Shown here: one piece after another, positions 8,701-16,304 of the stretch
Position numbering within the stretch: the first letter of the stretch is position 1
Layout: the number at the start of each line of letters is the position of its first letter
Origin: Zhengella sedimenti
Lineage (GTDB): Bacteria; Pseudomonadota; Alphaproteobacteria; Rhizobiales; Rhizobiaceae
Assembly (NCBI RefSeq): GCF_046506625.1
Contig: NZ_JBKFFP010000001.1
Span: 620,001-684,000, forward strand
Length of the DNA stretch: 64,000 bases
Direction: 5' to 3'
Program-made: the position numbers and the translations under genes
The notes under the pieces: model-generated
What the model saw: the letters and a program-made list of their open reading frames with translations, nothing else
The model's database searches: none
Told to the model about the DNA's origin: nothing

Positions 8701-10561
8701 CCTGCAGCAATCGGCCGTCGTCGGAAAGATCGATCGGGCGGCCGGCAGCGCTCTCAACCTCCATGTCGTGGATGAAGACCGGTACGCCGTCCGGCGCGCC
8801 GGTCTGGAAGGTGCGTTCGGCAATGACCTTCAGCCCCATGTTTTCCAGTGCCGGAACACGGCCGGAAAGCGAGACCGGCTCTCCCCTGTGGAAGATCTTC
8901 AGGGCCGCGTGCGATTCATCGTGTTCCCCGTCGCGGTAGAAATCGACGATGAAGGGATTGCCGGCGGAAATGCCGCCGAGAAGCGTGGCATCGTGCAGGG
9001 CGCGTGCGGCCGGCGTGATGGCGCGGTAGTCGGCGGGAAAGCCGGATGCCAGGGCGCGGATGCGCGAATCGTAGCCGTTTTCACGCGCGGCGTCGGCAAG
9101 ATCGTCTTCCCAGGTGCGCACGAGTGCGCGGATGTCGGACTCCAGCTTGTCGACGTCCACCCTTGGCGCCTCGGTTCCGTCGCGGCCGATGATGAAGTGG
9201 ACGCGGGCCAGCGGACCTTCGGGAAAGTCCGGATAATAGGCGGACAGGCGCCCGTCATAGGCCCTGGCCAGATAGTCGCCGAGCTTCTGGCGGACCTGGC
9301 TGTCATAGCGGTCGCGCGGGACATAGACGATGACCGACACGTAGCGGCCGAATTTCTCCGGCCGCGGCAGCACGCGCAGGCGCGGCCGTTCGCCAAGGGC
9401 GAGGATGGCGCTGGCGTGGCTTTTCAGTGTCGGCAGGTCGATCTGGAACAGTTCGTCGCGCGGAAAGGTCTCCAGGATGTTGATAAGGGCCTTGCCGGAA
9501 TGACCGGAGCGGTCGAATCCCAGGTCGGCCATCACCTGCTCCGCCTTGGAACGGATGAACGGGATGCGCATGACCGAATGGGTGTAGGCGGAACCGGTGA
9601 ACAGGCCGACGATGCGCAATTCGCCGGTCAGCGCGCCCTTGCGGTCAAATGTCTTGACGCCGACATAATCGAGATAGACGCGCCGGTGGACCACGGACTT
9701 GATATTGGCCTTGGTGACGATCAGCGGATCGGGACCGGCCATGAATTCGCGGATTTGCGGCGTCGTGGTCACGGCCTCGCCGCCCCGTCGCAACACGCGC
9801 AGATCGGGATCATGGAGGATGCCTAGACCGCGCTCGCTCTTGCGCTTCAGCGTCCCGTTGCGGCCGTCGCCGCTCCAGGCATATTCGCGCATGCCGAGAA
9901 AGGTGAAGTTCTCGTCCCGCAGCCATTCGAGGAACTCGGCCGCCTCTTCCGTCGCCTGGCGGTCGAGCGTGTCCTGGGCGTGACGGTAGACGCTGATGGC
10001 ATGATCGAGGCGGATCAGCATGTCGCGCCAGTCATGAACCGAATGACGCACCTGCTTCAGGATGCCCTCGAGCCGCGACTTGAGGGCCTGCGCATCCTCC
10101 CTGTCCAGCGCGGCGACGTGGATCTGGATCATGGAGACGAGATCGCGGCCGCCCTCGGGGTTGCGGCGCTTGGCGATGCCGTGGATCTCGCAGATATCCT
10201 TTGCCTTGAAGCTGACCTCGAGCACCGGATGCACCACGAACAGCAGTTCGCCGCAGGTCTCGTTGATCTCGCCCATCACCGAATCGAACAGGAAGGGCAT
10301 GTTGTCGTTGATCACCGTGATCGCGGTGACCGGCCGGCCCGCCTGGACGAGGCCGTCGCGCCTGTCGAGGGAGACGACCGCATGGCCCTTGCGATGCCGG
10401 CACAGTGCGTCGTGGGCCAGTGCCGCGCTTGCCGCGATGGCCTCCGGTTCATAAGGCGGCTGCCCGTCCGCTGCGGCGAGCCGCTGAAACAGGTCGTGGA
10501 CGATCCGTTCCGATTCCTGGCCGGCCTTCTTGCTGCGGCCTGCCGACTTGCTTCCCGCCAT
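5786..10561 (-). CDS. NAD-specific glutamate dehydrogenase, large (about 180 kDa) type
   Basis: A 1,591-residue enzyme of the large bacterial NAD-GDH family (GdhB/GDH-180), which deaminates glutamate to 2-oxoglutarate and ammonia and serves mainly in catabolism. The start at 10561 has GGAGGGG 7-8 bases upstream; an upstream in-frame ATG at 10636 would add 25 residues without a better ribosome site. The long N-terminal half holds ACT-like regulatory segments, for example AVSLDRRDG with ITVINDNMPFLFDSVMGEI. The catalytic half carries FGPVARGGLRWSDR, then PVGAKGGFVPK with the active-site lysine (about residue 830), GNDVVPP and the nucleotide-binding region. The length matches the family, so the gene looks intact. 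It lies divergent to an AhpD-like gene. Confidence 0.95.
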   Translation of the reverse strand: MAGSKSAGRSKKAGQESERIVHDLFQRLAAADGQPPYEPEAIAASAALAHDALCRHRKGHAVVSLDRRDGLVQAGRPVTAITVINDNMPFLFDSVMGEINETCGELLFVVHPVLEVSFKAKDICEIHGIAKRRNPEGGRDLVSMIQIHVAALDREDAQALKSRLEGILKQVRHSVHDWRDMLIRLDHAISVYRHAQDTLDRQATEEAAEFLEWLRDENFTFLGMREYAWSGDGRNGTLKRKSERGLGILHDPDLRVLRRGGEAVTTTPQIREFMAGPDPLIVTKANIKSVVHRRVYLDYVGVKTFDRKGALTGELRIVGLFTGSAYTHSVMRIPFIRSKAEQVMADLGFDRSGHSGKALINILETFPRDELFQIDLPTLKSHASAILALGERPRLRVLPRPEKFGRYVSVIVYVPRDRYDSQVRQKLGDYLARAYDGRLSAYYPDFPEGPLARVHFIIGRDGTEAPRVDVDKLESDIRALVRTWEDDLADAARENGYDSRIRALASGFPADYRAITPAARALHDATLLGGISAGNPFIVDFYRDGEHDESHAALKIFHRGEPVSLSGRVPALENMGLKVIAERTFQTGAPDGVPVFIHDMEVESAAGRPIDLSDDGRLLQDTFAAASRGAVDDDPYNGLSHSAGLTHEEITVLRTYGRYQQQAGSTFGQPVIASALNRYPLIARDLYDLFDARFHPARSQGRTEECDRLRKSIMAKLDNVPGIDEDTILRRYLTLIDATMRTNRYAAPVEGVPPRQLAVKLDPRAIPFLPAPRPAHEIFVYGLEVEGVHLRFGPVARGGLRWSDRLQDYRTEVLGLVKAQQVKNAVIVPVGAKGGFVPKMLPAGGSRDEIFQAGRAAYKSFISSLLSVTDNLHGNDVVPPKGVERLDGDDPYFVVAADKGTATFSDTANEISQAYDFWLDDAFASGGSAGYDHKKMGITARGAWEAVKRHFREMDRDIQTQPFSVAGVGDMSGDVFGNGMLLSPCIRLVAAFDHRDIFIDPDPNPATSFEERKRLFDMGRSSWQDYNLSYLSKGGGVFSRNQKRIKLPPEAAEAIGLDKTEASPNEILSAILTMRVDLLWFGGIGTYVRASTESNADAGDRANDAIRVTAADLHCKVIGEGANLGLTQRARIEFGLHGGRCNSDAIDNSAGVNSSDVEVNIKIALAAAMRDGKLTRKARNTLLEKMTGEVAELVLETNYDQTLCISQTEARGMADLAYQARLMEHLENRGLLDRKVELLPDTKALSERQARGEPLTRPEIGVLVSYAKLVLFGDIMASDLPADPHFEQTLIDYFPAEMQKKYRSEICDHRLRAEIIATELANDVINRGGPAFVVRQQDMTGRSAVEAARAFAVARDGYELDALYARVDALDNEMPGRAQLALYGRIARTAMNATAWQLRNGDASEPVGAVVEGLRAGRKSLESDLPGLLPAYMKERLADRSARMKHNGAPADLAKAIALLGAEELIPDIMLVSRSSGTELKKAARAFFGVTDLFRLGRIEDAARAISTGDYYDGLALSRAGAMIDAARRGISVSVLTDHGGADDPVGAWQAANEGRIRRTRERIQALLESGDLTVSRMTVAAGLMGDLAGA

Positions 10562-10653
10562 GGCGCTTCCCCTCCCGCGTCTTTCCGCGTTCTCCACGGA
10601 CCGGGGCATTCCTGCCGGCACATGCGGATGAGCCACCCCGGATATCCATTTCT

Positions 10654-10694
10654 TGCATTCCGGAACACGAAACCGGTATCCAGTTCCGCCGGAA
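10654..10694. promoter_or_regulatory. Paired TTCC-GGAA palindromes and candidate promoter upstream of the AhpD-like gene
   Basis: TTCCGGAA (10658-10665) and TTCCGCCGGAA (10684-10694) lie in the 212-bp gap between divergent genes. TTGCAT (10654) and TATCCA (10677) at 18-bp spacing overlap them on the plus strand. The arrangement could be an operator pair on a promoter; no regulator is identified. Confidence 0.3.
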
Positions 10695-10773
10695 TTGCCT
10701 TATCGTAACAGATGAAGCCCGTTTGGCGACCCGCGGGCAGGATGAAACGAAAAAATCTCAAGGAGATGACGCC

Positions 10774-11343
10774 ATGGGCGAGGCCAGGATCATCGCGCTC
10801 GACATTCCCGGGTTCGGGACAGTCAGCGATGCGACGCAGGGATATTTCGACAAGTGCCAGGAGAAACTCGGTCTCGTGCCGAACGTGCTCCGGGCCTATT
10901 CCTTCGATGACAAGAAACTGCGCGCCTTCACCGACATGTACAACGACCTGATGCTCGGCGCGTCGGGTCTCACGAAGCTGGAGCGCGAAATGATCGCGGT
11001 CGCGGTTTCGTCGGTGAACCATTGCTATTACTGCCTGACCGCGCACGGCGCGGCGGTGCGCGAACTGTCGGGCGATCCGAAGCTCGGCGAACAGATGGTG
11101 ATGAACTATCGCGTGGCCGACCTGACGGACAAGCAGAAGGCGATGCTCGATTTCGCCGTCAAGCTGACGGAAGCGCCGGCGAAGATCGAGGAAAGCGACC
11201 GGCAGGGCCTGCGCGATGCCGGCTGGAGCGACCGCGATATCTGGGACATCGCCTCCACGGCGGCCTTCTTCAACATGTCGAACCGGGTGGCGGCGGCCAC
11301 CGACATGCGGCCAAACGACGACTATCACGGGATGGCGCGCTAA
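10774..11343 (+). CDS. Carboxymuconolactone decarboxylase/AhpD-like protein (peroxidase-related)
   Basis: A 189-residue all-helical protein of the AhpD/CMD superfamily. The thiol motif is complete: C84-Y-Y-C87 in VNHCYYCLTAHGAAV with the following His91, and the upstream helix LTKLEREMIAVAVSS supplies the Glu of the proton-relay set. Proteins of this type act as thiol-dependent peroxidase or disulfide reductase partners. AAGGAG precedes the ATG at 10774 with 8 bases between, a clear ribosome site. The length (about 190) and the second half (DLTDKQKAMLDFAVKLT, then WSDRDIWDIASTAAFFNMSNR) fit the 'peroxidase-related enzyme' subgroup. It is a single-gene unit, divergent from glutamate dehydrogenase, with palindromes in its upstream region. 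The substrate is unknown. Confidence 0.88.
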   Translation: MGEARIIALDIPGFGTVSDATQGYFDKCQEKLGLVPNVLRAYSFDDKKLRAFTDMYNDLMLGASGLTKLEREMIAVAVSSVNHCYYCLTAHGAAVRELSGDPKLGEQMVMNYRVADLTDKQKAMLDFAVKLTEAPAKIEESDRQGLRDAGWSDRDIWDIASTAAFFNMSNRVAAATDMRPNDDYHGMAR

Positions 11344-11360
11344 GGGCGCGTCATCACGGA

Positions 11361-12014
11361 TCAGGCAATGACGTCGGTTCGGATCGCGTCGAGCGCGGCC
11401 TGGGCGGCGGCGAAGAAGGCGGCGACATGCTCGCCGTCGACAAGTGCGTGGTGCACCTGCACCGATACGGGCACGGCGAGCCGTCCGGCCAGATCCTCCT
11501 GGTAGCGGCCCCAGGCGATACGGGGGACGCAGTCCTGCGGGCCGCGGATCGCATGGGTCATGGCCGAGAAGGATAGCCAGGGCAGGCATGACATGAACAG
11601 CCAGCCGTCCTGGTTCTTCGTGGTGTCGGTGAGGCCGGCTTGCGTGCGCGCGGCCGCGATCGCCTGCGAACAGGCGCGGTGGAAACGGTCAAAGTCGCCA
11701 TCGCGCGCAACCTCGCAGAAGGCGAAACCGCCCTTTTCGAGGGGAACGGTGAAGGAAGCGCCGACCGTCGCGTGCTCAAAAGCACGGTCTCCATCGAAGC
11801 GGGTGCGGAATTCAGGCACTGCATTGCCGCCTTCGGTCAGGGCGAAGACGCAGGCATTGAAGACGGAAACGCCTTCCGGCTTCAGGCGCCGGACGAGACG
11901 TGTCACGTCAAGCGGAGCGGTGATGGAGAAATGGGGCTGGGCATAGGCCCGGAAGTGGGCGAACTGGCCGGCGCGCGGCCAGGTCGCGATGTCGATGTCG
12001 CGGATGCGGCTCAT
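11361..12014 (-). CDS. Chloramphenicol acetyltransferase-like (CAT family) acyltransferase
   Basis: A 217-residue member of the trimeric CAT fold. The catalytic signature is visible near the C-terminus: QVHHALVDGEHVAAF, with the His pair at 188-189 and the Asp of the DG at 193. The N-terminus (WPRAGQFAHF, then PHFSITAPLDVTRL) also matches the family. CAT-like proteins move an acetyl group from acetyl-CoA to hydroxyl groups. Many chromosomal members have unknown natural substrates, so resistance to chloramphenicol should not be assumed. The ATG overlaps the typA stop by 4 bases (ATGA), so translation is probably coupled to typA. Base composition looks like its neighbours, so nothing suggests recent acquisition. 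Confidence 0.85.
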   Translation of the reverse strand: MSRIRDIDIATWPRAGQFAHFRAYAQPHFSITAPLDVTRLVRRLKPEGVSVFNACVFALTEGGNAVPEFRTRFDGDRAFEHATVGASFTVPLEKGGFAFCEVARDGDFDRFHRACSQAIAAARTQAGLTDTTKNQDGWLFMSCLPWLSFSAMTHAIRGPQDCVPRIAWGRYQEDLAGRLAVPVSVQVHHALVDGEHVAAFFAAAQAALDAIRTDVIA

Positions 12015-13837
12015 GCCGCGCCGAGATTGCGGCTCTTCTCGAAGCGCTTGCGCTCATGGGTGTCGAGATAGAGCTTGCGCAGGCGGATGGACTTCGGCGT
12101 CACCTCGACCAGTTCGTCGTCCTGGATCCATGACAGGGCGCGTTCCAGCGTCATGCGAATCGGCGGGGTCAGCTTGACGGCCTCGTCCTTGCCGGCGGCG
12201 CGGATGTTGGTCAGCTTCTTGCCCTTGAGCACGTTGACCTCGAGATCGTTGTCACGCGAGTGGATGCCGATGATCATGCCGGCATAGACCTTGGCGCCCG
12301 GATCGATGACCATGGGACCGCGATCCTCCAGGTTGAACAGGGCATAGGCCACGGCCTCGCCAGCCTCGTTGGCGATCAGCACGCCGTTGATGCGGCCGCC
12401 GATCTCGCCCTTGTAGGGCTGGTAGTCGTGGAACAGGCGGTTCATGATCGCCGTGCCGCGCGTGTCGGTCAGCAGTTCCGACTGGTAGCCGATCAGGCCG
12501 CGCGTCGGGCAGAAGAAGACGAGGCGCTGACGGTTGCCGCCCGACGGACGCAGTTCAACCATCTCGGCCTTTCGCTCGCTCATCTTCTGCACGACGATGC
12601 CGGCATGCTCCTCGTCGACATCGATGACGACTTCCTCGACGGGTTCGAGAAGCTGGCCGTGCTCGTCCTTCTTCATCACCACGCGCGGGCGCGAGACAGC
12701 CAGTTCGAAGCCCTCGCGGCGCATGGTCTCGATGAGAACGGCAAGCTGCAATTCGCCGCGGCCGGAGACATAGAAGGAATCCTTGTCCTCGGCCTCCTCG
12801 ATCTTCAGCGCGACATTGCCCTCGGCTTCCTTGAGCAGACGGTCACGGATGACGCGGCTCGTCACCTTGTCGCCCTCGGTGCCGGCCAGTGGGCTGTCAT
12901 TGACGATGAAGCTCATGGTGACGGTCGGCGGGTCGATCGGCTGGGCTTCCAGCGGCTCCGTCACGGACGGGTCGCAGAACGTGTCGGCGACGGTGCCCTT
13001 CTGAAGGCCGGCAATGGCGACGATGTCGCCGGCGCGGCCTTCCTCGATGGGCTGGCGCTCGAGGCCGCGGAAGGCAAGGATCTTGGAGATGCGGCCGGTT
13101 TCAAGCAGCTTGCCCTCGCGGTCCAGCACCTTGACCGCCTGGTTCGGCTTGACCGAACCGGATGCGATGCGGCCGGTAATGATGCGGCCGAGGAAGGGAT
13201 TGGCTTCCAGGATGGTGCCGATCATGCGGAAGGGGCCTTCCGCCACTGCGGGCTGCGGCACGTGGCGCACGATCAGGTCGAAGAGGGGGCCAAGGCCCTC
13301 GTCCTTCGGCCCTTCCGGCGCGGCATTCATCCAGCCGTCACGGCCGGAACCGTAGAGGACGGGGAAATCGAGCTGCTCGTCGGTGGCGTCGAGATTGGCG
13401 AAAAGGTCGAAGACCTCGTTGAGCACCTCGTCGGGACGGGCATCCGGCCGGTCGATCTTGTTGACGGCGACAATGGGCCTGAGGCCCACCTTCAGCGCCT
13501 TGCCGACGACGAACTTGGTCTGCGGCATCGGGCCTTCCGCGGCATCGACGAGCAGGACCGCGCCATCCACCATGGAGAGGATGCGCTCCACCTCGCCGCC
13601 GAAATCGGCGTGGCCGGGCGTGTCGACGATGTTGATGCGCGTGCCCTTCCATTCCACCGAGGTGGCCTTGGCCAGGATGGTGATGCCGCGCTCCTTTTCC
13701 AGGTCGTTGGAGTCCATCGCGCGCTCGGCAACGCGCTGGTTTTCGCGAAACGCGCCGGACTGCTTGAGAAGTTCGTCAACCAGTGTCGTCTTGCCATGGT
13801 CAACGTGCGCGATGATCGCGATGTTGCGGAGGGTCAT
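12011..13837 (-). CDS. typA: Translational GTPase TypA/BipA
   Basis: A 608-residue ribosome-associated GTPase related to EF-G, which acts in 50S assembly and growth under stress or cold. Seen in order: P-loop AHVDHGKT (residues 10-17), switch II DTPGHADFGGEVER, NKIDRPDA, a domain II beta-barrel, EF-G-like domains III and V (GRGELQLAVLIETMRREG is the V-domain signature) and the TypA-specific C-terminal domain ending in the stretch LRKLYLDTHERKRFEKS. The length equals the family norm. The ATG at 13837 has GGGAT about 8 bases upstream, a modest site. The stop overlaps the ATG of a CAT-like acyltransferase gene. A TTGACA lies upstream at 13869-13874 on this strand, but no good -10 box could be paired with it. 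Confidence 0.97.
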   Translation of the reverse strand: MTLRNIAIIAHVDHGKTTLVDELLKQSGAFRENQRVAERAMDSNDLEKERGITILAKATSVEWKGTRINIVDTPGHADFGGEVERILSMVDGAVLLVDAAEGPMPQTKFVVGKALKVGLRPIVAVNKIDRPDARPDEVLNEVFDLFANLDATDEQLDFPVLYGSGRDGWMNAAPEGPKDEGLGPLFDLIVRHVPQPAVAEGPFRMIGTILEANPFLGRIITGRIASGSVKPNQAVKVLDREGKLLETGRISKILAFRGLERQPIEEGRAGDIVAIAGLQKGTVADTFCDPSVTEPLEAQPIDPPTVTMSFIVNDSPLAGTEGDKVTSRVIRDRLLKEAEGNVALKIEEAEDKDSFYVSGRGELQLAVLIETMRREGFELAVSRPRVVMKKDEHGQLLEPVEEVVIDVDEEHAGIVVQKMSERKAEMVELRPSGGNRQRLVFFCPTRGLIGYQSELLTDTRGTAIMNRLFHDYQPYKGEIGGRINGVLIANEAGEAVAYALFNLEDRGPMVIDPGAKVYAGMIIGIHSRDNDLEVNVLKGKKLTNIRAAGKDEAVKLTPPIRMTLERALSWIQDDELVEVTPKSIRLRKLYLDTHERKRFEKSRNLGAA

Positions 13838-13941
13838 GCTGTATCCCGGAAACTGGGGCGGGGCCTGTTGTCAACGGCCGCCCGCCAATGGTCTTGGCGC
13901 GCCTCATACAGGATTTTGTGCATTTGCGAAAGGGGGCAGGC

Positions 13942-15120
13942 TCAGAGCATCGCGCGGGCCCGTTCACGCGCCTCGGTGTCGGCGGCCAGCACATCGGCAA
14001 GGGTCGCCGCATCCGGCCGTCCGGCCATGGCGTCCATCACCTGCTCCACGGTCTCGGCCATCTGCAGGAAGCCGGTGCGGCCCTCGATGAAGGCGTCCAG
14101 CACAACCTCCTTGGCGCCGTTCAGCACCGCGCCGGCCACGCCGCCGGCCTGCAGCGCCTGCCGGGCCAGGCGCAGGGCGGGAAAACGGGTCTCGTCGGGC
14201 GCCTCGAAGTCGAGACGCGCCAGTTTCGCGAAGTCGAGCCGTTCGACCGGCATGTGGGCGCGGAAGGGCCAGGCGAGGCAATAGCCGATGGCGGTGCGCA
14301 TGTCGGAGGGCCCAAGCTGGGCCAGCACCGAGCCGTCGGCATAGGCGACCATGGAATGGACGATGGATTGGGGATGGACCACCACCTCGACCTGGCCGGG
14401 CGACAGATCGAAAAGATGGCGCGCCTCGACCATTTCCAGCGCCTTGTTGAACATGGACGCGCTGTCGATGGAAATCTTCAGCCCCATGGACCAGTTGGGG
14501 TGCCGGCGTGCCGTCTCGGCGGTCACGCCTTGCATCTGCTCGCGGGTGAAGGTGCGGAAGGGCCCGCCCGAGGCGGTGAGGATGATGCGCTCGATGGCGC
14601 GTTTCTGGGCCGGGTCGAGGACCTGGAAGATGGCGTTGTGCTCGCTGTCGACCGGCAACAGCGTGCCGCCTGCTTCACGCACGGCGGAAATGAAGAGGTT
14701 TCCCGCCGAAACGAGGCATTCCTTGTTGGCCAGCGCCATGACGCCGCCATTGGCTGCCGCGGCCAGCGTCGGCTCGAGGCCGGCCATGCCGACAATCGCG
14801 GCCATGGTGATGTCGGCCGGCCGGCCGGCGGCCTCGATCAGGGCGTTCCGGCCGGCCGCCGCCTCGATGCCGGTTCCGGCAAGGGCGGCCTTGAGGTCGT
14901 GATAGCGGGTTTCGTCGGCGGTGACGGCGATCTCCGCATTCACCGCCCGTGCCTGCTGCGCCAGCAGAGCGACGTTGGAGGCGCCGGTGAGCGCCACCAC
15001 CTCGAAGGCATCCGCGCCGCCCATGTGGGCGATGACGTCCAGCGTGTTGACGCCGATGGAGCCGGTGCTGCCCAGCACGGAGATGCGCCGGTGCGAAATC
15101 GCGCTTGGTTCAGGCGTCAT
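13942..15120 (-). CDS. dxr: 1-deoxy-D-xylulose 5-phosphate reductoisomerase
   Basis: A 392-residue NADPH-dependent enzyme making 2-C-methyl-D-erythritol 4-phosphate, the second step of the MEP isoprenoid pathway. The Rossmann glycine motif GSTGSIG lies at 17-23, and the metal/substrate region PVDSEHNAIFQ at about 156. GGPF and the downstream flexible-loop sequence HPNWSMGLKISIDSASMFNK are also present. AAGGA precedes the ATG by 6 bases. In many alphaproteobacteria dxr sits in the frr-uppS-cdsA-dxr-rseP cluster; here it stands alone between typA and an aldo/keto reductase, so either the cluster is split or a second copy exists. It is the canonical DXR type, not the DRL alternative enzyme. Confidence 0.96.
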   Translation of the reverse strand: MTPEPSAISHRRISVLGSTGSIGVNTLDVIAHMGGADAFEVVALTGASNVALLAQQARAVNAEIAVTADETRYHDLKAALAGTGIEAAAGRNALIEAAGRPADITMAAIVGMAGLEPTLAAAANGGVMALANKECLVSAGNLFISAVREAGGTLLPVDSEHNAIFQVLDPAQKRAIERIILTASGGPFRTFTREQMQGVTAETARRHPNWSMGLKISIDSASMFNKALEMVEARHLFDLSPGQVEVVVHPQSIVHSMVAYADGSVLAQLGPSDMRTAIGYCLAWPFRAHMPVERLDFAKLARLDFEAPDETRFPALRLARQALQAGGVAGAVLNGAKEVVLDAFIEGRTGFLQMAETVEQVMDAMAGRPDAATLADVLAADTEARERARAML

Positions 15121-15127
15121 TCCGGTT

Positions 15128-15172
15128 CCTTGCGGCTCCCCGTTTGCCCGGCGGGCTTAGCCTGCCGCAAGG
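15128..15172. other. Long-range hairpin between dxr and the aldo/keto reductase
   Basis: A 9-bp perfect inverted repeat (CCTTGCGGC at 15128-15136, GCCGCAAGG at 15164-15172) encloses 27 bases just upstream of the dxr start and after the reductase stop. It may end the reductase transcript or lie in the dxr leader. No T-run follows. Confidence 0.35.
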
Positions 15173-15199
15173 GACAGGACAAGCCCGTTCCCGGCCCGT

Positions 15200-16183
15200 T
15201 CAGCAGTAAAGCTCGGTGCCGATGAGCTGTGCGGGCGTATAGCGTTCGCCATGGGCAAAGCCGACCGGCAGGATGTCCTCGATCTCGGCCAGTTCCCGTT
15301 CACCGAGCCTGATCTCCACTCCCTGGGCCAGCTGGTCGAGATGGGCCGGGGACCGGGTGCCTGGAATGGGGATGATGTGGTCGCCCTGGGCCAGCGTCCA
15401 GGCGATGGCAAGCGCTGCCGTGTTCCAGCCGTGGTCACGGGCATAGCTGCGCAACGCTTCGACGCGGGCATTGTTGGCCGACCAGTTCGGCGCGACAAAT
15501 CGTGGGTTGGTGCGGCGGAAATCGTTCTCGCCAAAGGCCGCCGGGTCCGGTGCGGTGTCGGCGAAGATGCCGCGCCCGACCGGCGAGAAGGCGACAAGGG
15601 CGACGCCAAGGCGCTTGCAGGCCTGGACGAGGCCCAGTTCCGGCAGGCGCGTCCACAGCGAATACTCGTTCTGCACGGCCATGACCGGGTGCACGGCGCA
15701 GGCGCGCTCCAGCGTGGACGGCGCGACTTCGGACAGGCCGATGCCGCCGATCTTGCCCTCGCGCACGAGCGCCGCCATGGTCTCGATCGCCTCCTCGACG
15801 GGGATCTCGTGTTCGCGGCGGTGGAGGTAGTAGAGCGGGATGTGATCGACGCCGAGGCGCTTCAGCGAGCCTTCGACCGCCTCGCGCACGTAATCCGGCC
15901 TGTTGTTGAAGTGGCGCTGGGGCTTCGGCACGATGCCGCACTTGGACGCGATGACGAATTCGTTCGGATTGTCGCGGATGAATTCGCCGATCACCGTTTC
16001 CGACAAGCCCATGCCGTAGAGAATGGCGGTGTCGAGATGGGTGACGCCGAGATCGAGCGCCCTTTTGAGCGTGGCGAAGCTCTCGGCCTTGTCGGTCGGG
16101 CCATAGAAGCCGGCAAAGCTCATGCAGCCGAGGCCGAGCGCCCCCACTTGCGGTCCGTTGGCTCCAAGCCTGCGCTGTTCCAT
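15200..16183 (-). CDS. Aldo/keto reductase
   Basis: A 327-residue NADP(H)-dependent TIM-barrel oxidoreductase. The start at 16183 has AAGGAGGG about 8 bases upstream, giving the family N-terminus RRLGANGPQVGALGLGCM. The catalytic tetrad can be placed: Asp and Tyr in THLDTAILYGMG, Lys in VIASKCG, His in LYYLHRRE. The C-terminal cofactor-binding segment is IIPIPGTRSPAHLDQL. This subgroup (GLGCMSFAGFYG) includes pyridoxal reductase-like and general aldehyde reductases; the substrate cannot be told. It is probably cytosolic. It is followed by a hairpin and dxr on the same strand, which could be read through. Confidence 0.92.
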   Translation of the reverse strand: MEQRRLGANGPQVGALGLGCMSFAGFYGPTDKAESFATLKRALDLGVTHLDTAILYGMGLSETVIGEFIRDNPNEFVIASKCGIVPKPQRHFNNRPDYVREAVEGSLKRLGVDHIPLYYLHRREHEIPVEEAIETMAALVREGKIGGIGLSEVAPSTLERACAVHPVMAVQNEYSLWTRLPELGLVQACKRLGVALVAFSPVGRGIFADTAPDPAAFGENDFRRTNPRFVAPNWSANNARVEALRSYARDHGWNTAALAIAWTLAQGDHIIPIPGTRSPAHLDQLAQGVEIRLGERELAEIEDILPVGFAHGERYTPAQLIGTELYC

Positions 16184-16255
16184 GGTGATGTCCCTCCTTG
16201 CTACCGGCCAGAAGGAATAGCCACCGCAGCGCCAAGGGCAAGCCCCCGGCGGCAA

Positions 16256-16283
16256 CAAAAACGGCGGGCATTCAGCCCGCCGT
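16256..16283 (-). terminator. Rho-independent terminator after the PhoD-type gene
   Basis: A perfect 9-bp stem (ACGGCGGGC with GCCCGCCGT, 5-base loop) is followed on the minus strand by a TTTTTGTTG tract. It lies between the phosphatase stop and the reductase start. Confidence 0.8.
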
Positions 16284-16304
16284 CCCTTGTTTGTGCAATC
16301 CGGA

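Noticed and set aside
6371..9826. 1,151-codon open frame on the plus strand opposite glutamate dehydrogenase
   Set aside because: It is the mirror of a strongly conserved gene in GC-rich DNA; its translation is low-complexity with no family signature and no ribosome site.
11361..12014. Acquired chloramphenicol-resistance gene
   Set aside because: No mobile element nearby, composition like its neighbours, and coupled to typA; more likely a native CAT-fold enzyme with another substrate.
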